Source: CAWHQZ01 sp963831645 (GTDB lineage Bacteria > Pseudomonadota > Alphaproteobacteria > Rhizobiales > Aestuariivirgaceae). From it: a stretch of 64,000 nt of DNA. The stretch spans positions 186,001-250,000 of the forward strand of contig CAWHQZ010000017.1 in assembly GCA_963831645.1 (NCBI GenBank), in the 5' to 3' direction. The first letter of the stretch is position 1. Every line of letters starts with the position of its first letter. This document shows, in pieces, positions 24,593 through 34,140 of the stretch. The translations under genes were made by a program, and so were the position numbers. Under the pieces are notes generated by a model. It saw nothing but the letters and a program-made list of their open reading frames with translations, did no database searches and was not told the origin of the DNA.

Positions 24593-25832
24593 TCAATCGA
24601 CCGAGGCCTCCGCATGGATCGGTTTGTCGTTGCGGACGTATTCCCACGGTTCGGCATCGGTCGCATCGATCAGCGCACGGAGAAACGCATCCTGCCGCCG
24701 GCGCGCTTCCGGAACCGGCACCCAGCTGTTGAGCACGGCAAATGCTACATGGCCATGCTTCGGGGTGCGCATGACTCCAACCAGGGCCGTTGCGCCGACC
24801 GAGCCGAACGTACCGGTCTTGCCGACGATGCGAGCCCTATAGTCAGCCTCGTCGAGGCGGTTCTTGAGTGTGCCGTCGTCGAGCCCGTTGACAGGGAGCA
24901 CACTGGGCAGGTCCATGCCGAGCCCGCGCAATTGTCTGCGCAGCTCCCATAGGATCGCAACCGCGGCGCGGGGACTCATGCGGTTGGAGTCACCTGCGCC
25001 GGCGGCATTCGTTATGATGACTTCAGCTTGCTGAGCGGCCGGCAGCCGCTTGCGCATGGCCGCCTCAACGGCTTGCGGCCCCCCGATGCGATCGGACAGC
25101 AGATGAAAGACATTGTTGGAATACCCGTTGAGGGCCTTGACGATGGTCAAAAGGGGCGGTGAGTGATGCTCAGCGATAACTCGGCCTGGTGATCGCTGCG
25201 GCGCTCCGTTGAGAAAGCGCAGCGCAACCTGGCTCAGCCGCGATGGCGGCTCTCCGATCGCTGCCCAGGCCTCCGCGCCATCCAGACCCTGCAGGGCGCG
25301 CCTGAGCCGGACGCTTCCCGGATCGGCCTGCCAGTTGAACATCAACGGGCCCTGCACCCTGAGGTTGCCCGTGACCTGCTGCAGCCCGGCTGCATGCAGC
25401 TTGCGCAACACCAGAAAGGCATTCTCGAAAACGAAGAACGGATCGCCGCTCGCCTCCACCTGCAGATCGCCGTTGAGGCTGCCGCCATCTACGGGTCCGC
25501 TGCCCACGAAATCGGGTCGTAAAACGATAGCTCGGCCCCAGGCGCTCGAGCAGGGCCAGGGTGGTTGCCACCTTGGTTACCGAGGCCGGGTGGACCGGAC
25601 GGGTTTCCTGCTGGGCGACAAGGATGGTCCCGTCTTCCGCCTGAACAAACACGCCCTGATCGGCGCCGACATGCGTGGCAGCGAGATGCTGGAGTTCGGT
25701 AACCTGAGCAGCGGCGCCGTTCAGGGACACGAGAACCATGCAGATGCAACACAAGCCGGCAGCGATCGCTTGCTGCACGCCTTTGGCGACTGCCTGCCGG
25801 CAGGAACTTGGGCCAGTTGCGGAGATTGTCAT
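24593..25832 (-). CDS. dacB: D-alanyl-D-alanine carboxypeptidase/endopeptidase PBP4 (frameshifted)
   Basis: Periplasmic peptidase-S13 enzyme that trims peptidoglycan cross-links. The N-terminal part has a signal-like segment (QAIAAGLCCICMVLVSLNG) and the catalytic SxxK box in HPASVTKVAT. A one-base shift near 25508-25511 moves the frame after RFTTRF to GSGPVDGGSLNGDLQVEASG. The rest contains the SxN box (YSNNVFHLL) and KTG box (VGKTGTFGSVGATAL). Removing one base gives a complete PBP4. The start is uncertain among ATG 25832 and upstream codons. An indel error is as likely as a null mutation. Confidence 0.85.
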
Positions 25833-25960
25833 GGATGCACGTGTTCGTTTCCCTTCGAGCATAGCAATTCTGGAGTACAGATGTTCCTGCGATTGCACAC
25901 GTCATACGGCTGCGCTCCTGTAGCCTTGAACGGTCAAATGATCTGAAAAAGGGGATCGCA

Positions 25961-26752
25961 ATGACCGAGCCACTGTATGTGAGTGGCGCGCGGGCTACGA
26001 CGAACTGTTTGTCCGCGTGACACGCTCGTTCATCCCGGCTCTCTTGACGGCAGCGCAGATTGCTGCCTGGCATCGCGTGCTCGATGTCGCGACCGGGGGA
26101 CGGAAGCTGCGGCGCAGGCAGCCGCCGAGCTTGTTGGCCCCACCGGAGAGGTCGTCGCCGGCGATATCTCCAGCACGATGCTTGAGGTCGCAAAGCGCAA
26201 TTTGAAGGATACGCCGGTTCGACTCGACAAGTTCGACGGCCAGTCGCTGCCCTTTCCGCACGCACGCTTCGATCGGGTCATCGGTCGGTTGGGCCTAGCT
26301 TTCTTCGAGGATCCCGCGCGTGGGCTCGCGAAGTTCAAGCGCGTTCTGGGGCCTGGCGGACGGACGGCGTTTGCCGTCAATTCTACGCCTGAGCGTTCTC
26401 TGCTCACGCGCGTCGGCACGGTCATCGGCGAACACGTCGCCGGCAAGGCTAACAGCTCAATCGCTATGTTTCGATCCGGATCGGCGAGCGACTGGGTGCG
26501 CTTCTGAAGAGCGCTGGATTTGCGGAGGTTGCAGTTCACAGTGAGACGCGGTCGTTCTCGTTCGCATCATTCGATGGCTACTTCAGCGGCATCGAGGCCG
26601 GGGCGGGAATTTCCGGACAGGAGTACGTGAAGCTACCGGCAGCCCTGCGGCACGCCGTGCGCGAAGCTGTCCGGTTTTCATTTCCGGACAGGGGCAACAG
26701 CAAGCCGTTTGTCGTAGAGATGGAAGTGCTGGTCGGATCCGGCAGGACGTGA
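25961..26752 (+). pseudogene. SAM-dependent methyltransferase, several frameshifts
   Basis: Pieces of one class I methyltransferase lie in three frames: EWRAGYDELFVRVTRSF then VLDVATG (the SAM-binding motif I region), TEAAAQAAAELVGPTGEVVAGD (motif I-II), FDRVIGRLGLAFFEDP, and a C-terminal NRYVSIRIGERLGALL to VEMEVLVGSGRT. Shifts fall near 25975, 26100 and 26460. With the shifts repaired it would encode about 260 residues. It is either a decaying gene or an error-rich stretch; the substrate is unknown. Confidence 0.7.
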
Positions 26753-26788
26753 TGTTTGCGGCATACCGAAAGAGCAAGGGAGGGTTTC

Positions 26789-27664
26789 GTGATCGAGCAA
26801 GCGGGCAATCTGCGCTGTGTTCATGAGGCCTCAGCGCTGACGGGCGAGTCTCCGTTCTGGGACACGCGGTCGCAAACCCTTTTCTGGGTCGACATACCGG
26901 GTAAGAAGATTCACAATTTCAATCCGGCGACCGGGCGCAGGGCGGTGTGGCAAACGCCCGAAGAAGTCGGTTGTGTCGCCACCCATGCCGGCGGCGGACT
27001 GATCGTTGCGCTTCGCAAGGGATTTCACCACTTCTCGATCGAAACGGAATCGTTCTCGCCGATCTTCATTGCCGGCGACGAGCCGCTATCCAATCGCTTC
27101 AACGACGGCAGGACCGATCGCCAGGGCAGGTTCTGGTGCGGCTCCATGGACGATAGCGAAAAGGCTCCGAGTGGCTGGCTCTATCGGCTCGACCGGGATG
27201 GAAGGTGTGAGAAGCTGGTTGAGGGGATCATTTGCGCGAACGCACTGACCTGGAGCCCTGATGGAAGGGTCATGTACTTCGGCAATTCCGTGCGCGGCCT
27301 GGTATGGAGCTGGGACTTCGATCCGGGCTCCGGCGCCATTTCCAACCGGCAGGTGTTTGTCGAGGTGCCGGCTTCGACGGGAATGCCGGACGGGGCGGCG
27401 GTCGATGCCGACGGCTTCGTGTGGATCGCCCACTGGGGAGGATGGCGGGTGGTGCGGTACGATCCCAAGGGCCGGATCGATCGGGTGTTGATGGTTCCGG
27501 TTTCGCAGCCGTCCTGTCCGGCGTTCGGTGGGCCTGACTTGAGAACTCTCTACATCACTTCCGCTGCGATCGGCGTGGCCGAACCCGCCCGCGAGCCGCT
27601 CGCGGGTGGTCTGTTTGCAGCCGACGTCGGCGTGGCAGGTTTGGCGGAAGTCCCATACGGATGA
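26789..27664 (+). CDS. SMP-30/gluconolactonase family lactonase
   Basis: A six-bladed beta-propeller lactonase of about 291 residues. Family features are the metal-binding Glu in LTGESPFWD, SNRFNDGRTDRQGRFWCGSM, CANALTWSPDGRVMYF and MPDGAAVDADGFVWIAHWGG. These enzymes open sugar lactones in oxidative sugar pathways. GTG 26789 after GGGAGGGTTTC is the best start; the frame is open 33 nt further upstream. No sugar dehydrogenase is adjacent, so the lactone is unknown. Confidence 0.88.
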   Translation: MIEQAGNLRCVHEASALTGESPFWDTRSQTLFWVDIPGKKIHNFNPATGRRAVWQTPEEVGCVATHAGGGLIVALRKGFHHFSIETESFSPIFIAGDEPLSNRFNDGRTDRQGRFWCGSMDDSEKAPSGWLYRLDRDGRCEKLVEGIICANALTWSPDGRVMYFGNSVRGLVWSWDFDPGSGAISNRQVFVEVPASTGMPDGAAVDADGFVWIAHWGGWRVVRYDPKGRIDRVLMVPVSQPSCPAFGGPDLRTLYITSAAIGVAEPAREPLAGGLFAADVGVAGLAEVPYG

Positions 27665-27690
27665 TTGGGAAGCTACCGTTGGTTGCGTGT

Positions 27691-27820
27691 CTCGATCGCG
27701 CCGAGCGTATCGTTCTATCGCAACTCGATACTGTGCGAAATCCTGAAGCTTCTGGAAAGCCCGCCGAGGCCGGCGCCGGCGCTGCTTGCTGCCGCACGCC
27801 GCTCCGGCAGGCCGAAGTGA
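27691..27820 (+). pseudogene. TacA-type (DUF1778) antitoxin remnant, C-terminal half only
   Basis: Reads LDRAERIVLSQLDTVR, then after a one-base shift ILKLLESPPRPAPALLAAA and a stop at 27818-27820. This is the C-terminal toxin-binding half of a DUF1778 antitoxin, whose full proteins end in NPPEP-LLAAA type sequence. The N-terminal ribbon-helix-helix half is missing; the bases upstream belong to the SMP-30 gene. It overlaps the toxin remnant start by 4 nt, as in intact tacAT operons. Confidence 0.65.
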
Positions 27821-28127
27821 GGGATGCTTTCGACTGGCGTGAAGAGCCCATCGGCGGCCATCACCACCGCGCGGATTTTGACTGCGGTTCGCCGGCCCTC
27901 ATCGAGTATTTTGTTCGCTACGCCCGCCAGAACCATGCATCAGGTGGCGCCAAGACCTTTGTCGCAGCGGCATGACCGAGGCCGGCCAAGTGCTGGGGCA
28001 CCACTCCATCAGCCCGGCAGCGATCGAGTTTGCCCGCGTTCCGGTCGAGCTGACCAAGAAGCTGGGGCGATACGCTGAACTTGTGGCTGCGTTCCGTGGC
28101 CGGCATACTTCGTCGCCAAGTACCTGA
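27817..28127 (+). pseudogene. TacT-type GNAT acetyltransferase toxin remnant
   Basis: Starts GTG 27817 with VRDAFDWREEPIGGHHHRAD and FDCGSPALIEYFVRYARQN, the signature start of TacT-type GNAT toxins that acetylate aminoacyl-tRNA. After a shift near 27970 it continues as GQVLGHHSISPAAIEFARVP and LTKKLGRY, then loses homology. The acetyl-CoA-binding half is absent, so the product cannot be a working acetyltransferase. Together with the antitoxin fragment it marks a decayed toxin-antitoxin module. Confidence 0.7.
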
Positions 28128-28145
28128 GGCAGTGGAGCATTGCGA

Positions 28146-28427
28146 ATGAAGGCGATCGTAGACGGCCATGTTGTGGCCGAGAGTGACGACATAGTCGAGT
28201 GCGGCGGCTACCAGTACTTTCCCGTTTCCGCCGTGCGCATGGAATGGCTGAGGAAGGCGGACAAGACGGCATCGGATCGCGCCTGCCCGCACGGTGTGCA
28301 GTTCTATGACGTTGAGATCGAAGGCGCCCGGCACCCGCGCGCGGCCTGGTCTTACGAGGCTCCGCTGCCGGCCATTAAACAGGTTTCCCGCCGATTCGGG
28401 TTCTGGGAAGACGTGCAGGTGATCTGA
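28146..28427 (+). CDS. DUF427 domain protein
   Basis: A 93-residue protein matching the DUF427 family: KAIVDGHVVAESDDIVE, YQYFPVSAVRMEWL, DRACPHGVQFYDVEIEG, AAWSYEAPLPAIKQV and RFGFWEDVQV. The family is a small beta-rich fold of unknown function, common in alphaproteobacteria. ATG 28146 gives a full-length family member. The 190 nt that follow, up to the MFS gene, hold no gene; they contain a short CGTACGTACG palindrome near 28448. Confidence 0.8.
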   Translation: MKAIVDGHVVAESDDIVECGGYQYFPVSAVRMEWLRKADKTASDRACPHGVQFYDVEIEGARHPRAAWSYEAPLPAIKQVSRRFGFWEDVQVI

Positions 28428-28618
28428 GAACGTACGAGGCGGGGCCGTACGTACGCGCCGACCGGCCAACAGCCATTTGGGCGATCTTCGGCTGTAGCCG
28501 GTTCCGTCATCGTGGCCGGGGTCAAACCAAATCATCACGATTGGTTGTACGACTGTCGAATTCGGCGGTCGAAATCCGACTATCAGGGCCACCGTCACGG
28601 ACAGAAAGATACTCTCCA

Positions 28619-30149
28619 ATGACCGCAAGCGTCGAAACGGCTAGGGCAGGGGCCCGCGAGTGGATCGGACTGGGCGTGCTGGCGTTGCCGTGCATGCTGG
28701 TGTCCATGGACCTCACGGTGCTGTACCTGGCAGTGCCTGCCATCAGCGCCGAATTGAAGCCCAGCGCCTCCCAGCTGCTGTGGATCACCGATATCTACGG
28801 CTTCCTGATTGCCGGGTCGCTGATCACCATGGGCACCCTGGGCGACCGCATCGGCCGGCGCCGGTTGCTGCTCATGGGCGCGGTTGCCTTCGGCGCCGCA
28901 TCCGTGCTGGCGGCGTTCTCAACCAGCGCGGTGATGCTGATCGCGGCGCGCGCCGTGCTGGGCATCGCGGGTGCTACCCTGATGCCGTCGACGCTGTCGC
29001 TGATCCGCAACATGTTCCACGACGCCGGCCAGCGCACCAGCGCCATCGCCGTGTGGACGTCGAGCTTCACGGTCGGCGGCATGGTCGGTCCCTTGCTCGG
29101 CGGGGCCATGCTCGAGCATTTCTGGTGGGGCTCGGTGTTTCTTCTCGCCGTGCCGGCGATGGCGCTGCTGCTGGCGCTCGGGCCGCTGCTGCTGCCGGAG
29201 TTTCGCGACCCTGGCGCGGAGCGGTTCGATTTCGTGAGCGCGGCGATGTCGCTCGCCGCCGTGCTGGCGGTGATCTTTGGAATCAAGCGCTTCGCCGAGA
29301 GTGGATTTGCATGGCTGCCGGCCCTCACCATGGTCGTGGGCGCGGCCATTGGCGTCTTGTTCGTGCGCAGGCAGCGCAGGCTCGTCCACCCGCTGATCGA
29401 CCTCGGACTCTTCGCGGTACCTGCCTTCAGTGCCGCGCTCGCCACCAACACGCTCTCCTTCTTCGTGATGTTCGGGGTCTTCCTGTTCACGGCGCAATAC
29501 ATGCAGCTGGTGCTCGGGTTCTCCCCTCTGGTGGCCGGCCTCATGACCGTTCCGTCTTCGCTGGCGTTCATGGCCGGCTCCATGCTCACGCCGGCATTCG
29601 TGGGCCAGGTTGGGCCAGGATTGGCGATTGCCTGCGGTCTCGCGGTCGGGGCGGCAGGCTTCATCGCATTCACGTTCATCGATGGGTCCGACCGGCGTAT
29701 CAGCCTACCTGATCGGGTCCGTCGTCTCTGCCGTGGGTCTCGCCCCGGTCTACATCGTGGCGACCGACCTGATCGTCGCCACAGCACCCCCGGCGCGGGC
29801 CGGCGCGGCGTCGGCGATATCGGAAACCGGCACAGAGGTCGGCGGCGCGCTGGGCATCGCGATCCTCGGCAGCATCGGCGCCGCGATCTATCGCGCCCTC
29901 ATGACCTTGGGTGTTCCCGAAGGCGTCTCAAGTCAATCGGCCGAGGCCGCGCGGCACACGCTCGGCGGCGCCATTGCGGCGGCGGCAGCACTGCCTGACC
30001 CTCTGCGGGCAAAGCTGCTCACCGCGGCCCATGAGGCGTTCGTTACCGCACTTCAGGTGGCTGCGGCGACCAGCGCCGGCATCGTCGTCTGCCTCGCCGT
30101 GATCGCGGTACTTCTACTGCGCGAGCGGACCTCATGGAGCCACTCGTGA
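28619..30149 (+). CDS. MFS drug-efflux transporter, DHA2 (SmvA/QacA-like), frameshifted
   Basis: A 14-TM type major facilitator. The first 350 residues include motif A-like GTLGDRIGRRRLLLMG and motif C-like SSFTVGGMVGPLLGGAML. A shift near 29680-29690 moves the frame from AFTFIDG to GPTGVSAYLIGSVV, after which the last spans follow (SAISETGTEVGGALGIAILG). The repaired protein is about 509 residues. Export of cationic drugs or dyes is the family role; no local regulator is seen. It overlaps the DoxX gene by 16 nt. Confidence 0.88.
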
Positions 30150-30568
30150 CCGATGAAGTCTTCCGAACGGCCGTGTCTCGTGCGTTGTTGGTGCTGCGCA
30201 TCACGCTTGGATTGTTTCTGCTCCAATGGGGCGTCGAGAAGTTCGTCGTGCCGGCGAACACCGTGGGCATCTGGGCCCATTTCTACGGCCTCACCGTTCC
30301 ACCGGCGCTGGGTTATCTGTTTGGCGCCGTCGAGATTGTCATCGCCCTCTGCCTGTTTCTCGGTGTGTTCCGGACCGTGGCCTACGGCGCTGGGGCGGCG
30401 CTGCACGCGATCACCGTTCTCGTCACCTGGCGCCAGCTCCTCGATCCCTGGAGCGATCCCGTGAATCACCTTTTCATCGCCGGGGTGCCGGTCCTGGGCG
30501 CGTTCATCGCTCTCTTCATGCTCCGCCGGTGGGACCGCGGCGTTCTTGATCGGGGCGGAACTCCATAG
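30134..30568 (+). CDS. DoxX-like small membrane protein
   Basis: A 144-residue protein with four predicted membrane spans and the DoxX-type segment QWGVEKFVVP. The function is unknown; relatives occur beside oxidoreductases and stress genes. It begins inside the end of the MFS gene, so the two are probably co-transcribed. It converges with the 2OG oxygenase on the other strand with only 9 nt between stops. Confidence 0.75.
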   Translation: MEPLVTDEVFRTAVSRALLVLRITLGLFLLQWGVEKFVVPANTVGIWAHFYGLTVPPALGYLFGAVEIVIALCLFLGVFRTVAYGAGAALHAITVLVTWRQLLDPWSDPVNHLFIAGVPVLGAFIALFMLRRWDRGVLDRGGTP

Positions 30569-30577
30569 CTGACGCGT

Positions 30578-31331
30578 TTACTTCGCGTCGTGGAAGACCA
30601 GACCGAGCGTATGGCGGCGTCCGGATCTGAGCCGGCTCACGCCGTGCCGCAGGTTGACACGATAGGTTCCCCGCGTGCCGGCGACGGGCCGGTGATGTAC
30701 CGCGAACGCAACGCCGTCCCCTTGCCGTAGCGGCACCACTTCCGGGCGCGACTGCATGCGCGGCCGCTGCTCGGTGAGCACGAACTCGCCGCCCGTGAAA
30801 TCACGGCCGGGCTCCGACAGCAGGATCGCCACCTGCAGCGGAAAGGCGAGCTCGCCATAGAGGTCCTGATGCAGGCAGTTGTAATCGCCCGGACCGTACT
30901 GGAGGAGCAGCGGCGTCGCACGGAGCTGCCCGACGTCATGGCAATGACTCGAGAAACTCCTGATGCCCCATTGGGTAACGCGCGTCGATTCCCATCCGTT
31001 CGTTCCAATGGTTGGCGATCGGGGCGAGCTGCCCATAGAACGCAGCGCGCAAGTCCGCGACCGGGTCCGGGAGCGGGTAGGAGAAGTATTTGTATTCGCC
31101 CTGGCCGAAGCCGTGGCGGGCCATGATGACGTGGCTGCGGAACCTGCCGTCGTCCGGATAGAGCGAGGCGATCTCGCGACATTCCTCCGGCCTCAGCAGT
31201 TCCTCGAGAACCGCCGCGCCCTGGGCGCCGAGCTCATCGGCGATGTTGTTCCAGTCGAGTTCCGCTACGCGGGTGGCGGGAGTTGCGGCCGCCGTCCGCG
31301 GAGCTCGATCGATTCTGCTCTGGACGTTCAC
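30578..31331 (-). CDS. 2OG-Fe(II) oxygenase next to ada (frameshifted)
   Basis: A predicted iron/2-oxoglutarate oxygenase of about 250 residues in two frames. The N-terminal part ends YPMGHQEFLES and the C-terminal part begins CHDVGQLRATPLLLQYG; the shift is near 30943-30948. The core has HxD in YNCLHQDLYGELAFPLQV, the GGEFVLTEQRPR strand, and the distal RGTYRVNLRHGVSRL. GTG 31331 overlaps the ada stop by 4 nt. The pairing with ada suggests a role in the response to alkylation damage. Confidence 0.8.
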
Positions 31332-32414
31332 GCTTGAGCCTCCCTGGCGAGCAGGGCGCGTTTGCGCTCCACACCCCATCGGTATCCGGCGAGCCCTCCG
31401 TCCTTGCGCACCACGCGGTGGCAGGGGATGGCGACTGCGATGTCGTTCGCCGCACAGGCGTGGGCCACGGCGCGGATGGATTTCGGCGCTCCGATGCGCC
31501 TGGCGATTTCCGCATAGCTTGCGGTTGAGCCGATCGGGATCTTGCTGAGCGCCTGCCACACCCGCTGCTGGAAGGCTGTGCCTCGCACATCGAGCGGCAG
31601 GTCGAGGCCGACCGCCGGCGCCTCCACGAAGCCGACCACCCTGGCGACCAGATCTTCGAACTCCCGGTCGCCGCCGATGAGCCCGGCTTTCGGGAAGCGG
31701 TCCTGGAGCTTGCGGGCGAGCGCGTCGGGATCATCGCCCATGAGGATCGCGCACACGCCTCTGTCGCTTCTGGCCACCAGTATGGAGCCGAGGGAGCATT
31801 CGCCGATCGCGAAACGGATGTCGGCATTGGCGCCCCCGGCGCGATAGTCGCGGGGCGTCATTCCCAGCATCCTGTCGGCGGATTCATAGAACCTGCCGCT
31901 CGAGTTGAAGCCAGCCCCGTAGATTGCAGACGTCACGCTCGTGCCGGCCCGTGCAAGCTCGTCGCGCACGCGCCGGGCGCGATGGGCGTCGGCGTACGCC
32001 TTGGGTGTGAGGCCGGTCACAGCCTTGAACACCCGATGGAAATGGAAAGTGCTCAGTCCGGCTCTGCGCGCAAGGTCCGCCAGGCGGGGAATTTCGTCTG
32101 CTTCCTCTATGAAACGACAGACTTCTGCAACCGTTGCGGCGTGCTGCTCGGACCGGGCAGCCTCGTCCGGCCTGCACCGTTTGCACGGACGGAAGCCCGC
32201 CCGACGGGCGTCTTCACCGGTCGGGTGGAACCGGACATTCTCCGGCTTGGCGTGCCGCGACGGGCAGGACGGCCGGCAATAGACGCCGGTCGACTTGACC
32301 GAAAAGACAAATTTGCCATCCGCTGCGGCGATCGCGCGCGAGCACCGCCAGCCACCTCGGATCCTGATCGGCGGAAACTTCGGCGGGGTGCAGTCTTCTT
32401 GCCATGACGTTCAT
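31328..32414 (-). CDS. ada: Ada: bifunctional alkylation-response regulator and O6-methylguanine-DNA methyltransferase (frameshifted)
   Basis: The N-terminal zinc domain reads STGVYCRPSCPSRHAKPENV and RAGFRPCKRCRPDE, with the four zinc Cys and the methyl-accepting Cys. An AraC-type HTH follows (SVTSAIYGAGFNSSGRFYES), then the methyltransferase domain with active-site AIPCHRVVRKDGGLAGYRWG. A one-base shift near 32320 separates the first 20 or so residues from the rest. The start is taken as ATG 32414, after AAAGGA; ATG 32405 is possible. It is the first gene of an ada-oxygenase operon and would autoactivate it when methylated. Confidence 0.88.
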
Positions 32415-32492
32415 ACTGGTATCCTTTCGCCAATTCACATCGTGGCCCTCATCTAGGCAAGCCCGCCCGTAGCCGCACTCCGGCTCTTGCTT

Positions 32493-33179
32493 TCAAACTG
32501 GAAATCGCGACGCGGTACGGCCGCGGTTATTGAGAACGAACAGTACCAGCGCGATCAACATCGCGAGCGGCATGATCCACGCGTCCGGCGCCACCATCGT
32601 CCATTCCGTGACGCCGCTCAGCAGGCACCATAGCACCGGAATGACCGCGAGCACCCATCTCGACCAATGGGTCGAAAGCGCCAGGATGGCCAGCGTGGCG
32701 ACGACCGTCGGATTGGGCGTGATGCCGAAGATTTCCATCTGTGGCCATGGGCGGCCCATGAGGGGACCGATCAGCGGCTGGATCACCAGGGCGAAAACGA
32801 AAAGCGCCATCGCCAGCCGGCGAGCCGCAGGCGCAGTTGTCAGCAGCGCCTTGTTTCCGGCGACCCAGACCGCGATCAGCAGCATCGCTTCGAGCACGAA
32901 CGCCGCTGCGAAGTAGCGGGCCGCCCAGTTTATGGTCGCGTAGCGCGTGATGAGATAGGCCCATGCCACCCAGAGCCAGCAGGCGGCAAGGATCGTTGCG
33001 ATGACGCGGCCCTGCCAGGGTCCGGGCCTTTGCAGCAGGCCAAAGACGAGGAAGCCGAGAACCAGTGCTGCGATCTGGACCGGCCAGACCGCTTCGTTAT
33101 GGAGCTCGAAGAGTCGATAGTAGGTCTCGGGCGAGAACAGCAGGAAGTCCGACGGCGAATAGCTCCACCATTCGGACAT
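32493..33179 (-). CDS. DUF6064 family membrane protein
   Basis: A 228-residue integral membrane protein with about seven hydrophobic segments, starting MSEWWSYSPSDFLLFSPETY, typical of the DUF6064 family of unknown function. The ATG at 33179 overlaps the true stop of the aldo/keto reductase (TGATG). The continuous 547-residue frame that would join it to the reductase comes from a one-base indel near 33215, not a genuine fusion. It is the last gene of the desaturase operon. Confidence 0.8.
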   Translation of the reverse strand: MSEWWSYSPSDFLLFSPETYYRLFELHNEAVWPVQIAALVLGFLVFGLLQRPGPWQGRVIATILAACWLWVAWAYLITRYATINWAARYFAAAFVLEAMLLIAVWVAGNKALLTTAPAARRLAMALFVFALVIQPLIGPLMGRPWPQMEIFGITPNPTVVATLAILALSTHWSRWVLAVIPVLWCLLSGVTEWTMVAPDAWIMPLAMLIALVLFVLNNRGRTASRFPV

Positions 33180-34136
33180 CAAAGCTCCTCTAGGTAGGCG
33201 ACCATGCGTGCCCGCATGCGCCTCATCGGGCAGATTGCCCCGAGCCGCTTCCAGGTTCTCGCGCACGTGCGCGATCTTCGTCGTCGCCGGGATGGCGCAG
33301 GTCACCGCCGGGTGCGAGACGATGAACTTCAGAATGAGCTGCGCCCAGCTCACCGCACCGATCTCCCCGGCCCACGGCGGCAGCGGATATCCGGCGAGGT
33401 TTTCGGTCAGCTCGCCCTGGCGAAACGGCCGGTTGACGATGACGGCGATGCCGCGCTCGCGCGCCATGGGAAAAATGCGCCGCTCTGCCTCGCGGTCGAG
33501 AACATTGTAGGTGACCTGAATGAAATCGAGGCTCTCGCTCGCCATGATCTTTTCGAACTCCCCGTGGCGGCGGCCCTCCGAAGTGGTGATTCCCACATAA
33601 CGAAGCTTGCCCTCGGCCTTCATCGCACCCAGCGTTTCGAGATGATCCTGCCAGCCGACAAGATTGTGGACCTGGACGAGGTCGAAGCGGGGAATGTTCC
33701 AGTGCCGGCGCAATTCCTCCATCTGGGCCGGGCCGTCCTCGCCGGAGGAAGTCCATACCTTGTCGGCTGCGAACAGGTTCACCGGCCTACCGAGTTTTTC
33801 GAGACCGTAGCCGATGACTTCCTGCGAGGAACCGTACATGGGCGAGGAATCGATCAGCCGGCCGCCCGCTTCGAAAAATGCTGCCATGACCTGGGCGCAG
33901 GAATCGCGCGCCACGATATCGTCGCCGACGTTGAACGTGATCCAGCTGCCAAGGCCTACCACCGGCAGCGCTTCCTCCGTGGAGGGTATCGGTCGTGTGA
34001 TGACCGGGGCCGCTCGCGCGATACTGGCCGGCGGCCCGAGCATGGCCGCCGCGCCTGCTGCTGCGAGGGAGCCGAGCAGCGACCGACGGCTTATCTGCTT
34101 GGCGGCCTCCGTCGGGATCTCTGTCCTCCGTCCCAC
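33179..34136 (-). CDS. Tat-exported aldo/keto reductase (frameshifted near C-terminus)
   Basis: An aldo/keto reductase of about 318 residues with a twin-arginine signal (SRRSLLGSLAAAGAAAMLG). The catalytic tetrad is recognisable as Asp and Tyr in LIDSSPMYGSS, Lys in ADKVWTS and His in VQVHNL. Near 33215 one base shifts the frame; corrected, it ends MRARMVAYLEEL and a TGA overlapping the DUF6064 start. It begins 4 nt after the desaturase stop. A periplasmic location is inferred from the Tat motif; substrate unknown. Confidence 0.85.
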
Positions 34137-34140
34137 CCGA

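Noticed and set aside
32493..34136. A genuine AKR-DUF6064 fusion protein
   Set aside because: A one-base correction near 33215 gives a normal reductase terminus and a TGATG junction, so two genes are the better reading.
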